The position numbers and the translations under genes were made by a program. Of a DNA stretch of 64,000 nucleotides, positions 61,701 to 64,000 are shown one piece after another. The notes under the pieces are model-generated. The model was not told the DNA's origin, did no database searches, and was given only the letters and a program-made list of their open reading frames with translations. Position 1 is the stretch's first letter, and the number at the start of each line of letters is the position of its first letter. The DNA lies in the NCBI RefSeq assembly GCF_020886055.1, contig NZ_AP025184.1, positions 372,001 to 436,000 on the forward strand. Direction: 5' to 3'. Source of the DNA: Flavobacterium ammoniigenes (GTDB taxonomy: Bacteria > Bacteroidota > Bacteroidia > Flavobacteriales > Flavobacteriaceae).

Positions 61701-61848
61701 CAGGCATTGCTTGTCCAGTTTCGTCAAGAACAACTCCGCTTAGAGGAGTTTGCTGAGCAAATGCAATTTGCCCAAAAAGCAAACACATAAAAACAAAAAA
61801 GGAAAAACAGCTTTTTGCTCCTTTTTTAAATAAACATCTAATACTCAT
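58786..61848 (-). CDS. SusC/RagA TonB-linked outer-membrane transporter
   Basis: 1020 residues. Signal peptide (1-31, FAQQ), CarboxypepD_reg domain (about 36-105: LSGVVLDETGQAMPGVNIVEKGTKNSASTDFDGKFSI), TonB box/plug entry LQEVVVVGYGKVKKTDLTGSV, plug with YGSRGSNGVVIVTTKSG, and a 22-strand barrel ending SITYQLGLSIKL. With SusD it imports oligosaccharides, here probably oligogalacturonides. It follows the GH28 gene by 39 nt. Confidence 0.96.
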   Translation of the reverse strand: MSIRCLFKKGAKSCFSFFVFMCLLFGQIAFAQQTPLSGVVLDETGQAMPGVNIVEKGTKNSASTDFDGKFSIKLSSNKSTIIVSYIGYQDQSVNVAGKSNVKISLVSQSQNLQEVVVVGYGKVKKTDLTGSVGTLSAAAITERNLTGPMEAMQGAVSGVQISNSTGRLGDSFNITIRGKNSMNPDSKPLYVVDGAPSDNIDFLNPQDIARIDILKDASSTAIYGSRGSNGVVIVTTKSGSTVKSSMSVTYDSFVGQKDIARLPKMMDGQKWWQYHLAAYYSSSANTAAAVLAGALAGGNTLLATRIANNETFDWYDAVLKSGIQQNHYVNVSGRTDGGVSYNLGLGLQKETGNIEKEALDKYSFKLGLNHKVNDKFSIGANITLARIEQEQGSSIAMQEAFRLSPFYTPYALDGSLTLLPAKLTDATGAFIVNKTSTVNPLLEIANSSNATKTWNGVSSVFAEFKPLSWLTLKTNYSVALNSSKQGQSWGALTQTGVSTGNLPSAKIDQNERFNYTWDNQFNIDYAVKDHTFSFLGLQSINSARYETLSASSAYMPFDTGIYNLGSGKQTSFNLGSSYEKNTLASFATRFNYGYKGRYLLTISNRWDGSSRFAEGKKWGSFPSGAFAWRISEEGFMKNQKLFSDLKLRTSFGYTGNNIIPSYSTINKVDLQTYYDFNGTTANGWLQSSPTNSNLGWEKTREMNLGFDFGFANDRITGTVDVYDRLSSDLLLKQKLVIENGFSTYINNIGSVSNRGVELALTTKNIKTDLVSWETSFVFTKNTNKIKSIYDETSNDVGNNLFIGESIDAIYNYKFNGIVRAGETYLDGALKEGNAKVEDHNGDGKITTADRYIIGNSNPDWTGSISTRLKVGNFDLSASAIISQGVTVFSPFHKNFTDLTDRGRQKLDINWYMPANTAGLPENTIYNYPQPRNEGAYWNNDGVGYYRDASFVKVKNISLGYTFTQNILDKLKLKGLRVYGNVLNPFVFTKYDGYDPEWAGAGLGIGRVASITYQLGLSIKL

Positions 61849-61887
61849 AATTTAATTATTTGTTGGTTATTAATAGGTTTTGTTTAA

Positions 61888-63327
61888 TTATTGATTTTTG
61901 GGACTTTCCATTAAAGACCCGTTGATATACGTATTTATAAATTTTAGATTTTCAACATTTTCTATCGAATAATCCGTTTCTACTTTTTCAATAGTAACTT
62001 CTTTAAATCGGATGTTTTTTATCGGATAACCTGCATGACCTTTTGCTAATATTCCATACAATCCTCCGTTTTTAACCATACTGTTTTCTATGAAAATATT
62101 TTGAACTTGAGGCATGAAAGTCCCCGTTTGATTTCCATGAACGCCATAATGTAAATCGATTCCAAGAACCGATTCCTTTACCTGACCCACTTTAATATTT
62201 CGCACAAATACATTTTCAACCAAACCACCTCTTCTTGAATTCGACTTGATTCTTATCGCTCTGTCTAATTCTGGGCTATCCATTACACAGTTCTCAACAT
62301 AAACATTGCTAACTCCAGCTGAAATTTCACTACCGATAGTAACTCCGCCGTGACCATCATACATTTTACAATCTTGTACAATAATATTTTCACTTTTTAT
62401 AGCTACACGTCTACCATCATTATCTCTTCCTGATTTAATTGCAATACAATCATCTCCGGTATCGAAAATGGTGTTTTTAATCCAAACATTTTTGGAATAC
62501 TCGGGATCACAACCATCATTATTTGGACCGTGACTTTTTATAGTTACACCATCAACAATTACATTGGAAGACTTTATTGGGTGAATTACCCAAAAAGGCG
62601 CATTTACAATTTGAACCCCTTGAAGTAAAACCTGTGTGCATTCGAAAAATTCGATACAATTAGGTCTTAAAAAATGCCCTTTGCCAAAAACTCTTTCAGC
62701 TACAGGTACCCCTTTATCGGCTAAATCCATTAATTTATTTACATCTTCTTTTTGATCCGGCATACCTTTTTTCCACCCATAGGTGTTTTTGCCACACCAA
62801 GACCACCATTGTTCATTACTTCCTTGACCATTCAAAGTTCCTTTACCTGTCACCGCAACATTATGTTTGTTGTAAGCATAAATTAAAGGAGAATAATTCA
62901 TCAACTCTGTTCCTTCAAATGAAGTATGAACTATTGGATAAACTGAAGGATCTGTATTAAATAAAATTTCAGCACCTTCAACTAAATGCAAATTCACATT
63001 GTTATCTAAATGAATTGGGCCTGTACAATATTTCCCTGAAGGGACTAATACAATACCCCCACCGTTTTTGGTGCATTTTTGAATTGCTTTTTCAAAAACT
63101 TTTGAATTATCAATGATTCCTCCCGGCTTTGCACCAAAATCAAGTATGTTGTACGTTTTATTTTTAAACACAGGCTCTTTAATAGTAGCAAGGATAGAGG
63201 GTAATTTTGCCCAAGCACTGCTAGAATTTACCTCACTTTGACCCATAGCAGGACAAGCCAATAACAACATGATATATGTTGCTAGATGTGCAATTGACAA
63301 CTTAATTACTTTAAAAGGCTTGCGCAT
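61888..63327 (-). CDS. Polygalacturonase (GH28)
   Basis: 479 residues. Signal peptide 1-30 (PAMGQ), then a right-handed beta-helix with all GH28 active-site blocks: NND (269-271, NNDGCDPEYS), GDDCIAIKSG with the two Asp (292-293), GHGG (325-328) and RIK (359-361). Hydrolyses alpha-1,4 galacturonic bonds; endo or exo cannot be told. It is the first gene of the pectin operon, transcribed away from the LacI gene, with an operator on its promoter. Confidence 0.95.
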   Translation of the reverse strand: MRKPFKVIKLSIAHLATYIMLLLACPAMGQSEVNSSSAWAKLPSILATIKEPVFKNKTYNILDFGAKPGGIIDNSKVFEKAIQKCTKNGGGIVLVPSGKYCTGPIHLDNNVNLHLVEGAEILFNTDPSVYPIVHTSFEGTELMNYSPLIYAYNKHNVAVTGKGTLNGQGSNEQWWSWCGKNTYGWKKGMPDQKEDVNKLMDLADKGVPVAERVFGKGHFLRPNCIEFFECTQVLLQGVQIVNAPFWVIHPIKSSNVIVDGVTIKSHGPNNDGCDPEYSKNVWIKNTIFDTGDDCIAIKSGRDNDGRRVAIKSENIIVQDCKMYDGHGGVTIGSEISAGVSNVYVENCVMDSPELDRAIRIKSNSRRGGLVENVFVRNIKVGQVKESVLGIDLHYGVHGNQTGTFMPQVQNIFIENSMVKNGGLYGILAKGHAGYPIKNIRFKEVTIEKVETDYSIENVENLKFINTYINGSLMESPKNQ

Positions 63328-63364
63328 AAGGTTTAATTAATATCGATTTTGAATGTAACAATAA

Positions 63365-63378
63365 TGTAATCGATTACA
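63365..63378. promoter_or_regulatory. Probable LacI-family operator of the pectin operon
   Basis: TGTAATCGATTACA is a perfect 14-bp palindrome with the central CG typical of LacI/CcpA operators (fits TGWAANCGNTNWCA). It directly abuts the GH28 -7 box, at the expected +1 region. Confidence 0.75.
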
Positions 63379-63409
63379 CAAACGTAATAATAAATTTGAA
63401 ATAAACAAA
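63379..63409 (-). promoter_or_regulatory. Promoter of the GH28-susCD operon
   Basis: On the minus strand, TTTG (63409-63406), 19 nt, then TACGTTTG (63386-63379), an exact match to the phylum consensus. The operator begins at the next base. Confidence 0.78.
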
Positions 63410-63550
63410 AAAAAGTGAGAAAAAAAACATAAATAAAATTAAAATCAGCTATTTATTGTGACTTATAGTAGTATTAAAGCCATTGACTTATACATTTCAC
63501 ATTTAAAGTTGCACAAGTTTGTTGTAAATTAAACTTTAAACTCCTAAAAT

Positions 63551-63564
63551 TGTAATCGATAACA
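63551..63564. promoter_or_regulatory. Second LacI-type operator, lacI side
   Basis: TGTAATCGATAACA differs from the 63365 palindrome by one base, and lies 61 nt upstream of the lacI ATG. It suggests autoregulation or looping between the two sites. Confidence 0.65.
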
Positions 63565-63624
63565 TTAAAACGGAATGATTTATTTTTTTGTTACATTTAC
63601 CAACCAATTACACGAATTTTTGAG

Positions 63625-64000
63625 ATGATAGAAAAAGTTACTATTTATGATATTGCTAAAAAACTTGACATAACAGCCGCTACTGTCTCAAGAGCTTTGA
63701 ACAATAATCCTAAAATAAGCCCAGCAACTAGAAAATTAGTTCTTGATACTGCTGCGAAAATGAATTACAAACAAAACAAACTAGCTCAGGCGCTCCGAAG
63801 TGGGAAAAGCAATAACGTTGGTGTAATTGTTCCTAGAATTGATAGCAATTTCTTCGCATCGGTCATTCGTGGCATCGAAGAAGAATTACATCCAGAGGGG
63901 TATCATGTTATTATTTGTCAAACACATGAAGACGAAAAAAGAGAAATCGAAAATATCAATACATTGCTCAATGCCCAGGTGGACGGAATTCTTATGTCTA
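63625..64000 (+). CDS. LacI family transcriptional regulator (partial, 3' end outside window)
   Basis: The first ~125 codons of a plus-strand gene. Residues 4-50 are the LacI helix-turn-helix and hinge (VTIYDIAKKLDITAATVSRALNNNPKISPATRKLV); the start of the periplasmic-binding-protein-like domain follows (NNVGVIVPRIDSNFFASVIRGIEEEL). Divergent from the pectin operon, it is the likely sensor of a pectin breakdown product, acting at the CG-centred palindromes between the genes. Whether it represses or activates is not shown. Confidence 0.93.
   Translation, partial: MIEKVTIYDIAKKLDITAATVSRALNNNPKISPATRKLVLDTAAKMNYKQNKLAQALRSGKSNNVGVIVPRIDSNFFASVIRGIEEELHPEGYHVIICQTHEDEKREIENINTLLNAQVDGILMS

Larger units (their letters stand above)
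63328..63624. other. Divergent regulatory region between GH28 and lacI
   Basis: 297 nt without a gene. It holds the GH28 promoter (63379-63409), a perfect 14-bp palindrome on it (63365-63378), and a second near-palindrome (63551-63564) on the lacI side. The rest is AT-rich; I see no other gene or RNA. Confidence 0.75.

Noticed and set aside
51001..64000. Integrative element with attachment repeats at tRNA-Ala
   Set aside because: I saw no second copy of the tRNA 3' end and no integrase in the window; listed only as a low-interest possibility.

Overview
The window is AT-rich chromosomal DNA from a member of the Bacteroidota, most likely a Flavobacterium or close relative. The support is a SusC/SusD pair, several gene families typical of the phylum (DUF1761, DUF2723, DUF3098, DUF3127, DUF4271, DUF4296, DUF4861, DUF5686), and start sites that mostly lack Shine-Dalgarno sequences. 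Promoters are of the Bacteroidota type: a TAnnTTTG -7 box, with TTG/TTTG 19 nt upstream at several genes. I saw no insertion sequence, prophage or CRISPR array.

Positions 1-51000 are mainly core genome in short operons: two M16 peptidases; rplU-rpmA; ahcY; a PPTase; a PnuC-type transporter and NadR-like kinase next to a TPP riboswitch and a TonB receptor, which together look like a thiamine salvage locus; greA-HIT; a histidine kinase; an SSB-like DUF3127 protein and dgt; tyrS; tRNA-Gln; a DUF2723 membrane protein facing a GT2/dihydroorotase/DUF4296 operon; DUF4271-hemD; an Lrp regulator; leuS; ftsX-DUF3098-uppP-truB; pyrH-frr; a DUF5686 protein; a cation/proton antiporter; an RND/MMPL permease; asnS; rpoN; tdk; an acidic protein-rsmI-HopJ-recJ-MFS run; queD-lpxH; and an enoyl-CoA hydratase. 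Many convergent pairs share a bidirectional hairpin terminator, and several stop codons lie inside the stem.

From tRNA-Ala (51001) to the right edge lies a pectin polysaccharide utilization locus on the minus strand. In transcription order it holds a GH28 polygalacturonase, SusC, SusD, a terminator-like hairpin, an alpha/beta hydrolase, a DUF4861 protein, a GH105 unsaturated uronyl hydrolase, a PL10-CE8 pectate lyase/pectin methylesterase fusion and a CE12-type acetylesterase. A divergent LacI-family regulator, cut by the window end, is the probable local regulator. A perfect 14-bp palindrome directly abuts the GH28 promoter -7 box, and a near-identical site lies before lacI. The set would remove methyl and acetyl groups from pectin, cut the backbone, import oligomers through SusCD and hydrolyse the unsaturated products.

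The observations most worth following up are: the DUF3127 protein ending in an SSB-like acidic DDLPF tip; the thiamine locus with its overlapping promoter, aptamer and competing hairpins; the degenerate Rieske-fold lipoprotein lacking both His ligands; the dihydroorotase with Gln in the first His position of the HxH motif; the terminator-like hairpin in the greA leader; the PUL operators; and the pairing of DUF2723 with a Dpm1-like transferase.
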